A stretch of 64,000 nucleotides of DNA from Lepas anatifera (taxonomy: Eukaryota; Arthropoda; Thecostraca; Lepadidae): assembly GCA_034440635.1 (NCBI GenBank), contig JAOTON010001528.1, forward strand, positions 792,501-856,500, given 5' to 3'. Each line of letters starts with the position of its first letter. Within the stretch, counting starts at the first letter, position 1. Shown here piece by piece: positions 1 to 11,963 of the stretch. Position numbers and translations under genes: made by a program. The notes below the pieces were generated by a model that was not told where the DNA came from, did not search any database, and saw only the letters and a list, made by a program, of their open reading frames with translations.

Positions 1-1514
1 TGTTGTTGATCTGGAGGAAACATATCGGCTTATTTTTGTCACCTTTCCCACCTTGGGCTGTCACCATTTAGAATGCCAAAATGGTAAGTTTTTCTACCTC
101 TGCCGATCGGCCCTCCGGGGCCCCCTGAAGTAGCCACGGCACCTCCTGAAATGGCCACGGCGCCCCTGGAAGAAAGATGGCGCCCTACAATAGGCTTTGG
201 CACCCACTTCATAGGTTTTGGCACCCACTTCATGGGTTTTGGCACCCCTCCTGGTCTGGAAGGCGCCCGCTTCCGACCACGTCCCCCCTCGCCCCTTACG
301 ATCGAGGCAGACAGCTGTGACCATCTGAAAGGCCAATGCGTCGATTCTTTCTGCCGGGTTCTCTGGAGCAGTCACTGGGACATAATCCCGTCGTAGACAT
401 CCGAGATGTTTAATCATGCCTGAAAGAGATACAGTTTGATATAGTTCATAGCCTCGCCAGCGTTTTTTAATGACAACACCTCCGGGATTGGACATTTTGT
501 AGTTAACCAAGAAGGTTTTGAGCTGATCTAATCTGACAATGCCGGGCACATATAGTCAAAGTAGGTAGCTGAAGTGCCTGAAATCCCAATCATCATCACC
601 AACCTCTCACGATCGGAAATGAATCCTGGATCTGTCACTGATGATGGTTAGTGCAATATTGAGTTTTGACATAACTATAGCACACTGTAAGCAGAAGTGG
701 AAAATTGCTTACTTTTAGAGGAGCGCGAATGCCCCTCAGAGTCAAAGGTACACCCCAGAGCAATGAAAAGCACCCCCTGAGGACGTTCAGACCCCACAAG
801 CGACAGCCGAACCCGTCGTGCTAGTGCGCTGTTCCCACAAGTTGAGAGTTAAAACAGGCACTGCTCACTTATTTTTCGCTCGTTCTGTTTTCAGTAAGTC
901 ATCTAATAACTGGATGAAATGTGATTCAAATCAGAATTAAACGGGACGAATTTATGAGACTCGATAGATATGAAGCAATCCTACAGTACAGCAGTGTACT
1001 ACTTCTGCTCCAAGTCCATGAATTGGGTTGGATCGATTCGGTCGAGGTCAGAAAAGTCCAACAGAGGTTTGTTTTTTACTCCAAGATAGCGAAGCTTCTC
1101 CGGATAAAAAGGTTTTCTTGGAGCCGCACGAGAGAGAAACTGATTACCCCCAACGAACAGAATGAGTTGGTTAGGCACCAGATTGTAATACTATGTCAAA
1201 TTGAAGCGATTAGTTACGCCTCAATGGGTGCCGGTGTCAGTTTTGAAGATATCCATTATTCTGGCTTCCTGCGATGTTCCCAACTAAGTTGGCAGGCATG
1301 GGGTTTTTCCGACCTCTGTGGTTCGGTCCGAGTCTCCGGGTAATTTCGGATTGGGATGTGGATTTCAACTCAAATGTTTTCGGATTTAGTAGCATTTCTA
1401 TTATGTGGATCAGACTTAGGTTGGGGATCATGGTGTGCAAATTGATTTGCATGTATTTCCTCTGGGGAACCTTTTGTATGGACCCGTGTGGATCATAATG
1501 GCGTGAAGGGTGAT
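1..1514. other. Flank with no recognisable gene
   Basis: Several open frames of 60-150 codons exist but none shows a recognisable domain, biased codon use or a splice-consistent neighbour. Positions 100-180 contain GC-rich degenerate repeats of the type CCTGAAATGGCCACGGCGCC that resemble sequence at 33100-33175, so part of this stretch is probably transposon-derived. Confidence 0.5.
187..250. repeat. Three tandem copies of a 21-bp unit
   Basis: The unit GTTTTGGCACCCACTTCATAG is present three times head to tail with few changes, the third copy degenerating after the GGCACCC core. No function is apparent. Confidence 0.7.
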
Positions 1515-1881
1515 TTAAAGGGAATGTGACGCCATAATAATGAGATTTGAACTGAGATGGGCTGGAGACAGAGCGCACTCTTAAAATTTCACTGATCCCA
1601 GAACTCACGTTGCGAAGACAATGCTGTGTTAAGGGTTAAATCCGGCCCCACCGACCCCGTGCTGGTCCCATTTATCACCGACAGCCGCCAGCGGCAGTCA
1701 AGCTTGCGGGGAAGGGGAGGCCCGAGAGGAGAGCCTTCAAAAACAAGTACGCTCTTGAAGTGCTGTTGCTCCGTAAAACGTGAGTTCTCAGTAAACTAAA
1801 TATGAAACCAGGAGTATTCGGTATGGTTTACCCGACTGATTTCTCAGCTCATGTGCGTCCAAGGTGCCATGTTCCTTTTAA
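1515..1881. mobile_element. TTAA-flanked MITE, family with 44952-45450
   Basis: The left end reads TTAA followed by AGGGAATGTGACGCC and the right end is its approximate inverse, GGTGCCATGTTCCTTTTAA. The copy at 44952 has the same left end, shares the following AACTGAGAT block, and ends in GGTGCCACATTCCC. Flanking TTAA and short terminal inverted repeats indicate a non-autonomous DNA transposon. There is no coding capacity. Superfamily is uncertain; TTAA targets are used by piggyBac-type transposases. Confidence 0.6.
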
Positions 1882-2219
1882 TAGCAATGGACCCATCTCT
1901 GAGTCACGCTGTATAAAATGTCACTTTGCTCGTTATGATTGAAACAAATGAAACATAACTGCATCAAGGAAAGAATGAAAGATAAACGATGACCTGCAAA
2001 ATTACCAGTGCCAACATATTTGTTCCATACCCTCATCCTCCCCTTTGATCAGTGAAACTTTGGTCAGTGGGTAGAGAAAAGCACCCCCAGACTTCTCCAG
2101 TTCTACACTCTAACTCCAAGCCTGCAAAGACGGCACAGCTCGTGAAAACATCTGGATAGAGAAGCAAGTCTCGGTACGAGATTCCCGTGTCAACTGCCTT
2201 ACGCCGTTCACCACGCCCA
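1882..2219. other. No feature seen
   Basis: Unique-looking, moderately AT-rich sequence between a MITE and a SINE; no motif recognised. Confidence 0.5.
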
Positions 2220-2410
2220 TTTTTATTATCATTATTTTTGGGGCTTCTCGACGCACCAACGTCCAGGGTCATATGACGTCCCCAACTCTTTCCCTGTTGG
2301 AAGGGTTTCTCTGGAGCCAGCTTGCTGCTTGTTCAGGGAAGCCGTCGGGCCTTGAACCCGGGTCGGCTGCGTGGAAGCCAGCTGCAGTGACCACTCCACT
2401 ACCGCGCCCC
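2220..2410 (-). mobile_element. tRNA-derived SINE
   Basis: Read on the minus strand the element starts with a tRNA-like head. An A-box-like TAGTGGAGTGG lies at 2401-2391 and a B box GGTTCAAGGCC at 2358-2348, the spacing of an internal RNA polymerase III promoter. A short non-tRNA body follows, and it ends in a simple tail of AATAATGATAATAAAAA type at 2240-2220. This head-body-tail layout is diagnostic of SINEs. No clear target-site duplication was found. It abuts the first recognisable exon of the SLC3A2-like gene. Confidence 0.75.
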
Positions 2411-2453
2411 CGTTCATGACACTCGCCATCAGAGTGATGCTGTGTGTCGGCAG

Positions 2454-2590
2454 CGGGACCGAGGCCGGACTCCTGCGCCAGCAAGGAGAGCTCCTCCGAG
2501 GGCAGTGCAGAGGAGAACCTGAACCTGCTGGGGCCGCCGCTGACGGAGGCGCAGGGGGAGGAACAGCTTCTGCCGCCCGGCAGCGGTCAG
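2454..2590 (+). CDS. SLC3A2: SLC3A2-like, first recognisable exon (cytosolic tail)
   Basis: Encodes an acidic, serine-rich tail containing SSEGSAEENLNLLGPPLTEA and ends with CAG before the donor GTATGG. The end is firm because it joins exon 2 in phase. The 5' border is a guess: the acceptor CGGCAG at 2448-2453 is weak and another candidate lies after TGCGCCAG about 20 bases on. Confidence 0.55.
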
Positions 2591-5500
2591 GTATGGAACT
2601 GCAGGAGGTCAGGTCACTTGTCAGTATGTTCACTCGGTATGTCAGCGATGCAAATAAGCAAATTGGACTGGATTTGGACGTTTTTAAACGAGGAATCCGG
2701 AAAAGATGAAAACTTCAATTTGTCTTGCAATTCAACTGAAATAGTTGTGATCATCGTAGCTTTGATTACGATGATCATGGATTGCGGAATCTCCTGGGCC
2801 AAAATTGGGCCCGATTCCTGTTGCGTGGTGCCTGTTACGAATCCACATCCGCTCACAGGTGCTGGACGGGGACGTGGCGCTGCGGAAGCCCAGCTTCCAC
2901 GAGATGGAGCCTGAGTACGACTGTCTGCCGGACTGGAACTGGCCGCTGCTGCGCCGCTCGCTGGTGGGACTCAGCGCCGCCGTCTGGCTGGCGCTGCTGG
3001 CCGTCTGCGTCGGTTGGCTGGTGGCCATGCCGCGCAAGTGCGACCCCTTCCGCAAGTGGTACCAGGGCGAGGCGCTCTACGAACTGTTCCCGGGCTCATT
3101 CCAAGACTCGGACGGCGATGGTGTGGGGGACTTGCGCGGACTGCAGAGTAGGCTGTACTACATCAGCGGACTGGGCGCGTCGACGATCGTGTTGACGGGG
3201 CTTCTGAAGTCGGCAGACTATCCTCGAGACGCTGACCAGGTGGTGGATTTCACCATGGTGGAGCCGCTGCTGGGAAGTGAGGAGGACCTGGTCAGTGTGA
3301 TCGCGGACGCTCACGCCATGAAGCTTCACGTCATCCTGGCGCTGAATCCGGTTCCCTTACTGAACGAAACGGTGCCGGATTCGTTTGGCCTGAACTTGAC
3401 TCAGAGTCAGCAGCGAGCGGAGTACCCAGTGCTTCAGCACGTTCTGGAACACTGGCTGCTGCGGGGAATGGACGGATTCCTGCTCCGCGGACTGGAGCAG
3501 ACTATTGAAGATGCTGCATGGGATGTGAAGGTGGAGAAGCTGGTGAGGGAAGCGCGGAATCTGCTGGACCGGTACACGCAGGGGATGGAGGACCGGGTCC
3601 TGGTGGCGCCGCTGTCCCTGGCGCAGACCCTGGCTGAGCACGGCGGACATAACGCCAGCGATGTCCTGCGAGGACTCGACCTGCTGGACTGTCAGCTGGA
3701 AGTGGAGGACCGCTCTCCGAAACAGATCGCTGACCAGATTACAGAGGTCAGTCCAAGGCACGCCGACAGATGCGCTGGGTGGTTTGATTTTTTTTCAGAA
3801 TCGAGTAAGCGCAATTCGATAACTGAATTTCAAAAATTGAGAAGTTGAGAGCTAGCGTTGCTGTAGGCTTGGTCTACAAAATTGAACAGTTTAGCATATT
3901 TCCATGACTGAAAATACGTTTGAGTGCTGCACCGAGGAATGTGATTACACGTAGAAAAGTTGTTAATTGGCATGTCTCGTCAAATCATGGATGCACAATA
4001 TAGCAAATACACGCCATTTTATATTTGGACACAGCCCAGCCTCGGGATCTTCATTGCAGATTCTGAGGAAGGGCTGTGCCCGAATATTTAATGTAGCATC
4101 CTTTACATATAAATCATATACAACATGATAATATATAACACACACTATAATCGCCATGTATTTGCTACAGTGCGCATCCAGGATTGAAGAAGATAGGCCG
4201 TTTGATAACTTTTCTACACAACGGAAAGTACTTGTCGGGTCTATTCTGCGGCATTACGCACTAAGAGATCGCCTCACGTAACCTCCACGTCATAGCCACT
4301 CCCTTTAAAGCGGGGCTGCGCAACAATGGAGTAACGTGTGCGTGCGCTGCGCCACACTTTCTGCGCCGCAGCGGAAATCGCAGGCTTTGACCTCTTGTCT
4401 GGTGGTGCGTATTGTTCGAGATCGGATGCAGGATAGAGTGTGCGAGAGTTACTCAGTATGCAGTTCGCGTAAATTCAGGGCAACGCTCTTGTCAAAACGG
4501 GGTACACGTTTACTGCAGTGGGGCCCCGTGCAGTTTAGACGTACTATCGCCAATGGCAGCGTGAGAGGACTCGGCAGTTAGCACGTGTTTCATGTGTGAC
4601 ACGCTAACCTGCTCATTCTGCTCCCAAAAAGCTGTGTTTTGTCATGCCATGAATTTCAACGGAAGCGCCAGATTGTCGTTCGTTTGAGGGTGAAGTCTTA
4701 TTTCTCCTCTTCATGTTCTTGAAGCGGCGGTGCAATGTACAGCTAAAGACTATAAGAGGATTGAGAAGATGAGTCTGTTACGGTTCCATGCTGCGTGTGT
4801 CGGCGTCGTCTACCTGCTGATCCGGTGCACGTGCGCCTCAGGCCCTGTCGTGGGACGAGTCAGCTGACGCCCCCTGGCTGACCTGGCGCCTGGCCACGGG
4901 CGCCGACCAGCGGCTGGCGGGCCGCCTGGGCCGCCCCCACACGGTGGGGGCCACCCTGCTACAGGCTCTGCTACCCGGCTCGGTCACCCTGCTGTACGGA
5001 GACGAGGTGGGCCTGATGGACGTCGAGACCGAGGTGGAGGCGCCTACCAACCAGGTGAGACGGCGCTGCCCTCACAGGACGGGGGGATATATAAAACAAC
5101 CAGCCGCGAGCGAAACTCACCTCCAGTGTTGTTCCAAAGTGCTTGTCTCTAACTTAATTAGTAGTTCAGTAATTTGATATTCAGTATCTCACTTAATTAG
5201 TACTCGATTTGTAAAGTGCAGCTGGACAGTTTCCAATAATGCCATATTTTTCAGTGCTTTGTCTCCAGTCTAGAGCAGCTTAACAATTCTGGAAGTGTCA
5301 TTTTCTCAATTTCAACACCAGCGCTCTGTCTCTTTCTCTCAGTCCCCTGCAGATGCACGTGACTGCCCCTTTCAGCAAGGGCTCTCCGTGTTTACTAAGC
5401 ATTGCCATGCTGCCTATTTCTGTTGAAATGACGGCGCACGACCGACCTGAGCGGGTTTTCCGGTCATACTTGGCGTTTGGCCAAGTTCAATGAGCTGCCG

Positions 5501-8500
5501 CCGGCTCTTTGTTGTTAATATCTAATCACCGGACCTTTCCCGGGGCCATGTTTGATGGGAACACTCGCGAACTCACCTCAATGGGTACGAACGTGACCAG
5601 GTTCCCTTGTGGCTAAATTTCATCTCATGCATATTGTTGTTATTATCTTTAAAGAACACCGATTACGCCTATATAACCCGTGCACGAATATGAGTTTCAG
5701 GCTGCGACATGGTACAATGTCTTGTGACTTGGTGAAGTGGCATGTTATTCCGCGTATCTTTTATTTGTTTTAAGTGGGTGGACAGTGGGTTATGTTGATG
5801 TAAGGCTTAACTCAATGTTTATACGTTCCGAACGCTTCAGAAATTTGATCCTGCTCCATTGGCGGACGCAGGGGGCCATTCCGGCCATGGCCCCCCAAAG
5901 CGCTGGAGGGGGCAAACTATCTTTTGCCCCCCAAACGCCGGAGAAATTTTTGAAAAAGGTGTTTACACTAAGTCTGTAGAGCAAAAAAATCGTCGCTCCC
6001 ATCCCCTGGAGAGCGATCACGTACTTGAAGAGGTAGCTTATACTAGGTCTATCGAGCACTGAAAAAGTGTTTAAACTAGGTCTGTAGAGCAAACAAAATT
6101 CGCTCCGCCCCCCCCAGGAGGAGAGGCAGACATGGGTTTGGCCCCCAAAACTCGGGTCTGCGTCCGCCCCTGTCCTGCTCTGTGTTTGATTGATGACACC
6201 AATATAACGGGATATATATATATATATATACATTTTCTTCCGGTCTGGATACCCGAAACCCGTTTGGTGTCAGCATGATTAATTATATAATTTGGAGGTC
6301 AATTTTTAATTCATATCGGACAAGGGAGTCAGAAGGCATTTTATGACACGGCATTCTAGAACAAAACGACCAAAAATATCTCAATTTGACATCACCATGT
6401 CTAGAAAAAATCTGAAACTTTGTCTCCGGGGTAGTTTTTGGCCAGAAACACGCCTGTAAGAATCTTTGCCCCCTCCGACCAACGGTGACCGAGTTATAGC
6501 CCGAGGCATTTTCGGGAGGTCACCTTGTAGACTCATCTTTGATGCCTCATAACTCAAAAATGCATTGCCTGATTAACAAGTTTTGTATATCATTGAACTG
6601 GTTTTGAATCATAAATTATTTTGAAAAAAGAAAATGTTAAAATTTGCAAAATTTTGACTTCTAATTCGCTTGACCTTTTATTTTGTGACCTAGCTTGACC
6701 TGTTGGCAGTAAAAATTGACCTTTTTGTCACCTCAAAAACTTTGCTTCATAAATTATCTTTCGATAAAGATTTTATAAAAAATGTGTTCTTGCTATAAAT
6801 TCCAAATTTTTACCACCTAAGGTAGGTATGCAGACGGTTTTTTACCACTGCAGTAGCACAGCTTTATGTTTAACACTGCAAACAAAGTGATTGCTTTTGG
6901 AATCGGTTGCTTGCAATGATATTGCATTGTCTTTACGAAATTTTCATCATGCAAGTGTCAAAGTGTATGAGAATTAACACGGGCCCACACGGGGGTGGGC
7001 AACCGGCCTCTTCAGGTTTCCACAGGTAGCAAAAAACATCATCGCCCAGCGCCACCGTACTTCATCTACCTTTAACTCGACATTTTTGCAACTTTTAGCA
7101 AAATAATTTAGGTAAACTGGCAGGTGGTAAGTACCGTAAATACCGTAGGTCAGCTGGCAACTGGCTGGTGAGAGGGTGACCTAAGGTAGGTAGCCGTCCT
7201 TATGCTGTGTGGAACGTTCAACTTTGGTTTCCTAATTAACCCTTCATCATGGGAGTTGCTCGTTTGGGTGGTGGGGTTGGGGTCTCCGTGAAAAGTTCCT
7301 TGATGACTCCAGTGAGACTCCGAGTCCTAAAACTGAACTGGCAACAACTTGGACATGATTTACAATAAAGAAAAATAACAGCCATTAAAAATGATAGAAA
7401 AATATACATTGTTTCGAGGGAGACGAGGGCAAATGAACTTATTAGTAACGGATTATTTAGCCTTGCACCCTTAAACAAAAATTTACAAAGATGTCGCGAA
7501 TTTATCAATAATTGAAATAAGTATAACTTATCCTGTAAGCACCACTAACTCACACAATTACGTCGTTCCCGGAGATGAAAAAATCGTATCGATACAAGGT
7601 GACTCAGTGAAGCACAGCATACGTTTGAGAGGATTCATACAATGTAAAAAACGTGTCTGAAAGGCTTTCATTCCCAGGGGGTAATTTGAATCTGCTCATA
7701 TATGCGAACAAATGTTGTTCTGAAATCATAACGCATTCGACTTGGTCACTTGAACAGGGTGCCTTACATGACATTTTTAAAAGGTGATTATTTTATAGCC
7801 GACATGGATCCCAGTTCAAACACCACTTCAAAAGGCTTTTTATTTGTGTTTTTTAATGATTAGGGATGTGAAAATTTGAACAATATGGCGAGCCACTACG
7901 TGAAAATAAATAGCAAATTGTATCATGTGTTTTAGCCCTCTCACAGGCCGTTCGAAGTGCATTGAACCAAGAAGTAGTGCTCGAAATGAAAAAAGAAAAC
8001 ATTCAAAAGATGTTTACTACTTTTACCACTGTTTCCACGTTTCATTGGAGGTGTTCTGAGCACCCACAAATAGGTATAATTACACGCTCCTGGTGCCTTG
8101 TATTATCATTGAAGAATAACGAAATACACTGAGATGACTTCAACACTGACACTGACTTTGTCCTGCATAAACACATTCATTCACCTGCAATGATGGCCGT
8201 CAGATCACTCGTTACTCAAGCCAAATAATTTATACCAGTATATTTGATATTTCCTATGCATTGGACGTTCACCAAGACTAAATTTGCGATCATACACGCA
8301 GCACCCATAAAAGAAAGTCTTCTTGCACAGCACGACGCTGTTTGATTCAACATAGGTATACGAAACCCGAACCTCTCTTCCTTTGTATAGATTACGTGAA
8401 CAGTGATGGATGTTTTATTCACCGCTGGTATTCTATGAAAATTTTGGTTCATTTTTCTATAATCGCATTGGCAAACAGACTTTGGAGCTGTCTGGCAACA

Positions 8501-11500
8501 TTGACTATGCTTAATTGTGGAATGTGCAAGAACTTCATCGTGCTACAAATGTATGCGTAAGAAAAGCATATGTGCCTTTGGCATCACGTATTTTATCTTT
8601 CACTGGACTTTTTAAACCATCGTGATATGTTGCCGGTTTGGCCGTGCTCACGATATAGTCGCAGGCGCCTTTGCTGTGAGACGTAGTGAAAACACTTCAT
8701 TTACATAATTGAATTTTGATTCGATATAACTTTTGCACTGGAATTAAACCTATGCATTGCTTTGGAATCGTGTGCATGGCGGCACCATTCAATGAAGTTA
8801 AATATATTTTTGCATTGTGCAGCACAGCTCTCCGTCAGGAGATGTAAATTCTTCAGTCATTTCTCTCGCTGTCATGCTCCAGGCATAAGTTCTGAAGAAA
8901 AAAAACACGAGCCATCGCAGGCTCCGTGATATCACATAGGCTCCGTGGCCTAATTGTTGGTTATCTCTGCTGTTCAGTAAACCACGAAGAATGAACAGTG
9001 CACTGGGAGCGACGGCGCTAAATAGCCCTTTTTAATCTCTACCGACAACGTTACATACAATCCTTTGGTCGGGTCACCTTTGAGGTCGCTCGAGGTCAAA
9101 GTATTCCTCTCAGGAACACAGTGGAAAGCTAAATTTTGTGGTATAATAGCTGACAGAGCAGAGCCGTATACAATGTTCAGCACCATTGAAATGCTCTTGT
9201 ACCCGATCGGATTATATATATTATAATTTTGTCTAGTCAAATTTCGGAATTAACCTGCCTTGACCTAGAGCCGGGCTTAGGTCTGTATGGTAAAAAGAAT
9301 ATTAATCAAACTGCAGTGGAAAGTCAGACGCGGCAACGTAAAAATAAAACCTCCATAGCAATTTCGACAATTTTCAATTCTCGCAAGTTATCAAAGTTTA
9401 CCAATTGCCCCATGTATTTCTAATGGAAAGATCGTGGCCTTGTCCCAGGTTATCGATATGGAAATCCTGCTACGAACAATTATTTTGCCCGGTGACCTTA
9501 CTATGTGATGTGAATCAGTACGAAAGGTTAAATTTGATCTTACTGATGCACCTCCAAAGTTTTTTTTTTGAGGTTAGGTCTCTTGACCTGGGTTGGAGGT
9601 CGGACCTGATATGACCCAAACCTAAAATTTTGCCAGAAGCTGCAAAAATTTCGAGTTAGAGGTAGATCAAGTACGGTGGCGCTGGGCGATGATGTTTTTT
9701 ACTACCTGTGGAAACCTGAAGAGGCCAGTTGCCCACCCCCTCGTGTGGGCGCGTGTTAATTCTCATACACTGACACTTGCACGATGAAAATTTCGTAAAG
9801 ACAATGCAATATCATTGCAAGCAACCGATTCCAAAAGCAATCGCTTTGTTTGTGGTGTTAAACATAAGGCTGTACTACTGCAGTGATCAAAAACCGTCTG
9901 CATACGTACCTTAGGTGGTAAAAATTTGGAATTTATAGCAAGAACGCATTTTTTAATTTTTTTATCTAAAGATAATTTATGAAGTAAAATGTTTGAGGTG
10001 TCAAATAGCTCGATCTCAACTCCCAACAGGTCACGCTAGGTCACAAAATAAAAGGTCAAACGAATTAAAAGCCAAAGTTTTGAAAATTTTAAAACTTTCT
10101 TTTTCAAAATAATGTATAATTCAAAACGAGTTCAATGATATACAAAACTTGTTAATCAGGCAGTGCGTTTTTGAGTTATGAAGCATCAAAGATGAGTCTA
10201 CAAGGTGACCTCCCGAAAATGCCTCGGGCTATAACTCGGTCACCGTTGGTCGAAGGGGGCGAAGATTCTCACAGGCGTGTATCTGGCCCAAAACTACCCC
10301 GGAGACAAAGTTTCAGATTTTTTCTAGACATGGTGGTGTCAAGCCTTGGTCGATCTGTCCTGGAATGCCCCACCTAAGTTAAACTAGCTTTACAATAGAT
10401 TCTATTCTGAAGCGTCGCTCGCATCTACTCATTGAGCCCTGTGGCTCTTTTGTATAGATGTATAACTTACTTCAATCGTTGATGAAAACTTGGCCGTCCA
10501 AACGGTTTTCCATTTCATGTCATTGTATTCCTTCATAGAATTATTGACAGGATAAGGGTCATTTAAAGGCGAAGTCACTTAAAATTCGAAGGTCAGAACA
10601 AACAACAGTGAACTTCCCACATCAAAAGCTCATAAAAACGAAGGAAAAAACGTTCAGTAACAGATAGTGTCAATACAAATATGTAAAAGAACATAAGATA
10701 AAAACCGAACTAACACTAACAGCGAGGCACTGGACTAGAACAGGCAGTGTAATGAGACGATGCGGGTGATAAGGTTTGTCTAAGTGGGCTTCAGTTGTTG
10801 TGAGCCACATCTGCCTGTGGCCAGATCTGTAGGGTTGCGCTCGTTACGCGAGGTCTGCCCAGAGGACTCCGTGACCAGCCCTATGTGGAGACTATTTTTC
10901 CCGTGGATATTCTTCTGAGGCGCTTTTATGTATATGCACTTATTATATATGGCACGACGTAAGCGCGCAGTTATGACATGCATGCTCAGAGCAAGCGGTA
11001 ACGCGAATATCATTTGCGTATTTCATTATGCGGATTTTCCATCAGGCAGCATGACGTGCTACCTACTCTTAACCTCATCCGACGACAAGGCTGAGCTGCG
11101 ATTCGTTCTTGTTGACGTTTCGCCACATTAGGAAGGGTACCACCGACGTGCCGTCGTTTGCAGTCGCTGCCGGGTCTGGGCATTATGCCGTGGTCGGACG
11201 CCGCGGTGTCAGCCGACTTCACCCTCTTAGCCGGGCAGCCGTGGAGGCCGCTGCCGGCCGACCACCACCTCTACAACACCGTCAGTCAGCAGAACGTCTC
11301 GGTACAGGCGGTCCGACACGCGCTGCAGGTCCGCCGCTCAGCCGTGCCTGTCTACGTCAACGGCATATTCAGCTCCATCGGACATTTCCACCCCACCAGG
11401 TCCTCCAACCTCCAGGTAGGTGTCAGTATCGACCCTGACGTCTTCTGGTGTAGATTGAGGGTGTATGGTGTGCTGACGTAAAGGATCCAATTCTGCCGTG

Positions 11501-11963
11501 CCCGCGTGAGTGGTTGATATCCCGTCTTCATGCATTGTTACACTCCTATGCTTGGCGATATCCATCAGTATGGTATCTCGAGGTGTAAGGTTGGGCAACG
11601 CTTGACGATCCTTTACATCAGCCAGACATTGGAAAGCACACGATTCCCAGAACCTGCACAACGTATGGTTCGGGCAATACGAGCACCATCTAGATCGCCA
11701 TACAAACCATTAGTTCGCCCTTCTGCCGGTAGGTGCGCCACGTGGACGACTCCGTTATCGTGCTGGACCGCTTTTACCCACGACAGCCGCGCTGGGGCGT
11801 CGTCTACAACACCGCTGACGTTCAGGTCAAACGCGACCTGAGCCACATCTTCTTCCGTGGCATGGTGAAGGCATCCTCGACGGGAGACAAACAGGGCTAT
11901 ATCCGGTTCCAGGAGTTGCAGCTGGAGGCCGGAGAGGGGGTGCTGTTTGAGCTGGACCGTTGA
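2454..11963 (+). CDS. SLC3A2: 4F2hc/CD98 heavy chain-like protein (SLC3 family), spliced gene
   Basis: Exons 2454-2590, 2859-3746, 4842-5054, 11164-11415 and 11733-11963 have GT-AG borders and all four junctions are phase 0. The family's proteins are type II membrane glycoproteins that pair with light-chain amino-acid exchangers and carry them to the plasma membrane. The layout fits: an acidic cytosolic N-terminus, one membrane segment (exon 2, after WNWPLLRRS), then an ectodomain with an alpha-amylase-like barrel opened by FQDSDGDGVGDLRG and a beta-sandwich ending at the stop. Glycosidase residues are missing: the usual nucleophile region is GMDGFLLRGLEQ and the DxxxNH-like region is ALNPVP, as expected for a heavy chain rather than an enzyme. 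The initiator methionine was not found, since a stop lies in frame at 2435, so a 5' exon is upstream or lost. rBAT (SLC3A1) is the alternative. Confidence 0.85.
2859..3746 (+). CDS. SLC3A2: SLC3A2-like, exon 2 (membrane segment and barrel)
   Basis: This 888-bp exon follows GCTCACAG and ends at GAG before the donor GTCAGT, exactly 296 codons. It holds the conserved cytosolic WNWPLLRR, a membrane segment of about 22 residues, a juxtamembrane PRKCDPFRKWYQGEALYELF and most of the barrel. N-glycosylation sequons NET, NLT and NAS are visible. Confidence 0.9.
3747..4841. other. Intron 2 of SLC3A2-like gene
   Basis: Non-coding, no recognised repeat or element. Confidence 0.7.
4842..5054 (+). CDS. 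SLC3A2: SLC3A2-like, exon 3 (end of barrel)
   Basis: Exactly 71 codons between acceptor TGCGCCTCAG and donor GTGAGA. It includes LLPGSVTLLYGDEVGLMD, which corresponds to the conserved late-barrel strand of the alpha-amylase clan (usual form PG-x-YYGEEIGM). Confidence 0.9.
5055..5856. other. Intron 3, first part
   Basis: Non-coding, nothing recognised. Intron 3 continues to 11163 and carries the mobile elements listed next. Confidence 0.6.
5857..6172. mobile_element. hAT-type MITE with perfect 8-bp target duplication
   Basis: The exact 8-mer TCCTGCTC occurs at 5849-5856 and 6173-6180. Between them the ends are inverted repeats: CATTGGCGGACGCAG at the left and CTGCGTCCGCCCCTG at the right. 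An 8-bp duplication with short imperfect ends is the hAT signature. The interior has repeats of TAGAGCAAA and C-rich tracts and no transposase. A right half of the same family is at 32030-32135. Confidence 0.85.
6212..6231. repeat. (AT)n microsatellite
   Basis: About ten uninterrupted AT dinucleotides. Confidence 0.95.
6350..6973. repeat. Left arm of a large palindrome
   Basis: This arm is the inverted counterpart of 9760-10378, aligning with only scattered differences by eye. Shared blocks include GGTGACCGAGTTATAGCCCG near 6485 against its inverse near 10235, and the TTTTATTTTGTGACCTAGC block near 6676. It has no coding capacity. GGTCA words link it to the TTAA/GGTCA elements at 38.8-49.1 kb. 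Confidence 0.8.
6974..9759. mobile_element. TTAA-flanked element inserted at the palindrome centre
   Basis: The ends are TTAA followed by CACGGGCCCACACGGGGGTG at 6978 and the inverse CCACCCCCTCGTGTGGGCGCGTG before TTAA at 9756, read in two overlapping parts. Inverted repeats continue inward to about 7110 and from about 9630, including GCGCCACCGTACTT, a motif shared with the element at 40686. The middle (7190-9620) has no recognised gene. Its TTAA ends sit exactly at the centre of the outer palindrome. Confidence 0.7.
9760..10378. repeat. Right arm of the large palindrome
   Basis: Inverse of 6350-6973; it carries the matching CTACAAGGTGACCTCCCGAA and TTTTTCTAGACATGGTGGTG blocks. No gene. Confidence 0.8.
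10379..11163. other. Intron 3, last part
   Basis: Non-coding; nothing recognised apart from the acceptor CGTTTGCAG at its end. Confidence 0.6.
11164..11415 (+). CDS. SLC3A2: SLC3A2-like, exon 4
   Basis: Exactly 84 codons, beginning SLPGLGIMPWSDAAVSADF after TTTGCAG and ending before GTAGGT. It corresponds to the family segment where the barrel passes to the helix preceding the beta-sandwich (PW-x-PL, then VSVQAVRHALQVRR). Confidence 0.88.
11733..11963 (+). CDS. SLC3A2: SLC3A2-like, last exon
   Basis: Starts VRHVDDSVIVLDRFYP after CTGCCGGTAG and ends LLFELDR-like at TGA (11961-11963). It encodes the C-terminal beta-sandwich strands typical of alpha-amylase clan proteins. Confidence 0.88.
   Translation: MRHVDDSVIVLDRFYPRQPRWGVVYNTADVQVKRDLSHIFFRGMVKASSTGDKQGYIRFQELQLEAGEGVLFELDR

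Noticed and set aside
921..1343. 140-codon plus-strand open frame
   Set aside because: No recognisable motif, no splice-consistent partner; fits chance in this composition.
2805..2858. In-frame extension of SLC3A2-like exon 2 with a methionine at 2805
   Set aside because: The acceptor at 2857-2858 joins exon 1 in phase, and the upstream residues resemble no family member.
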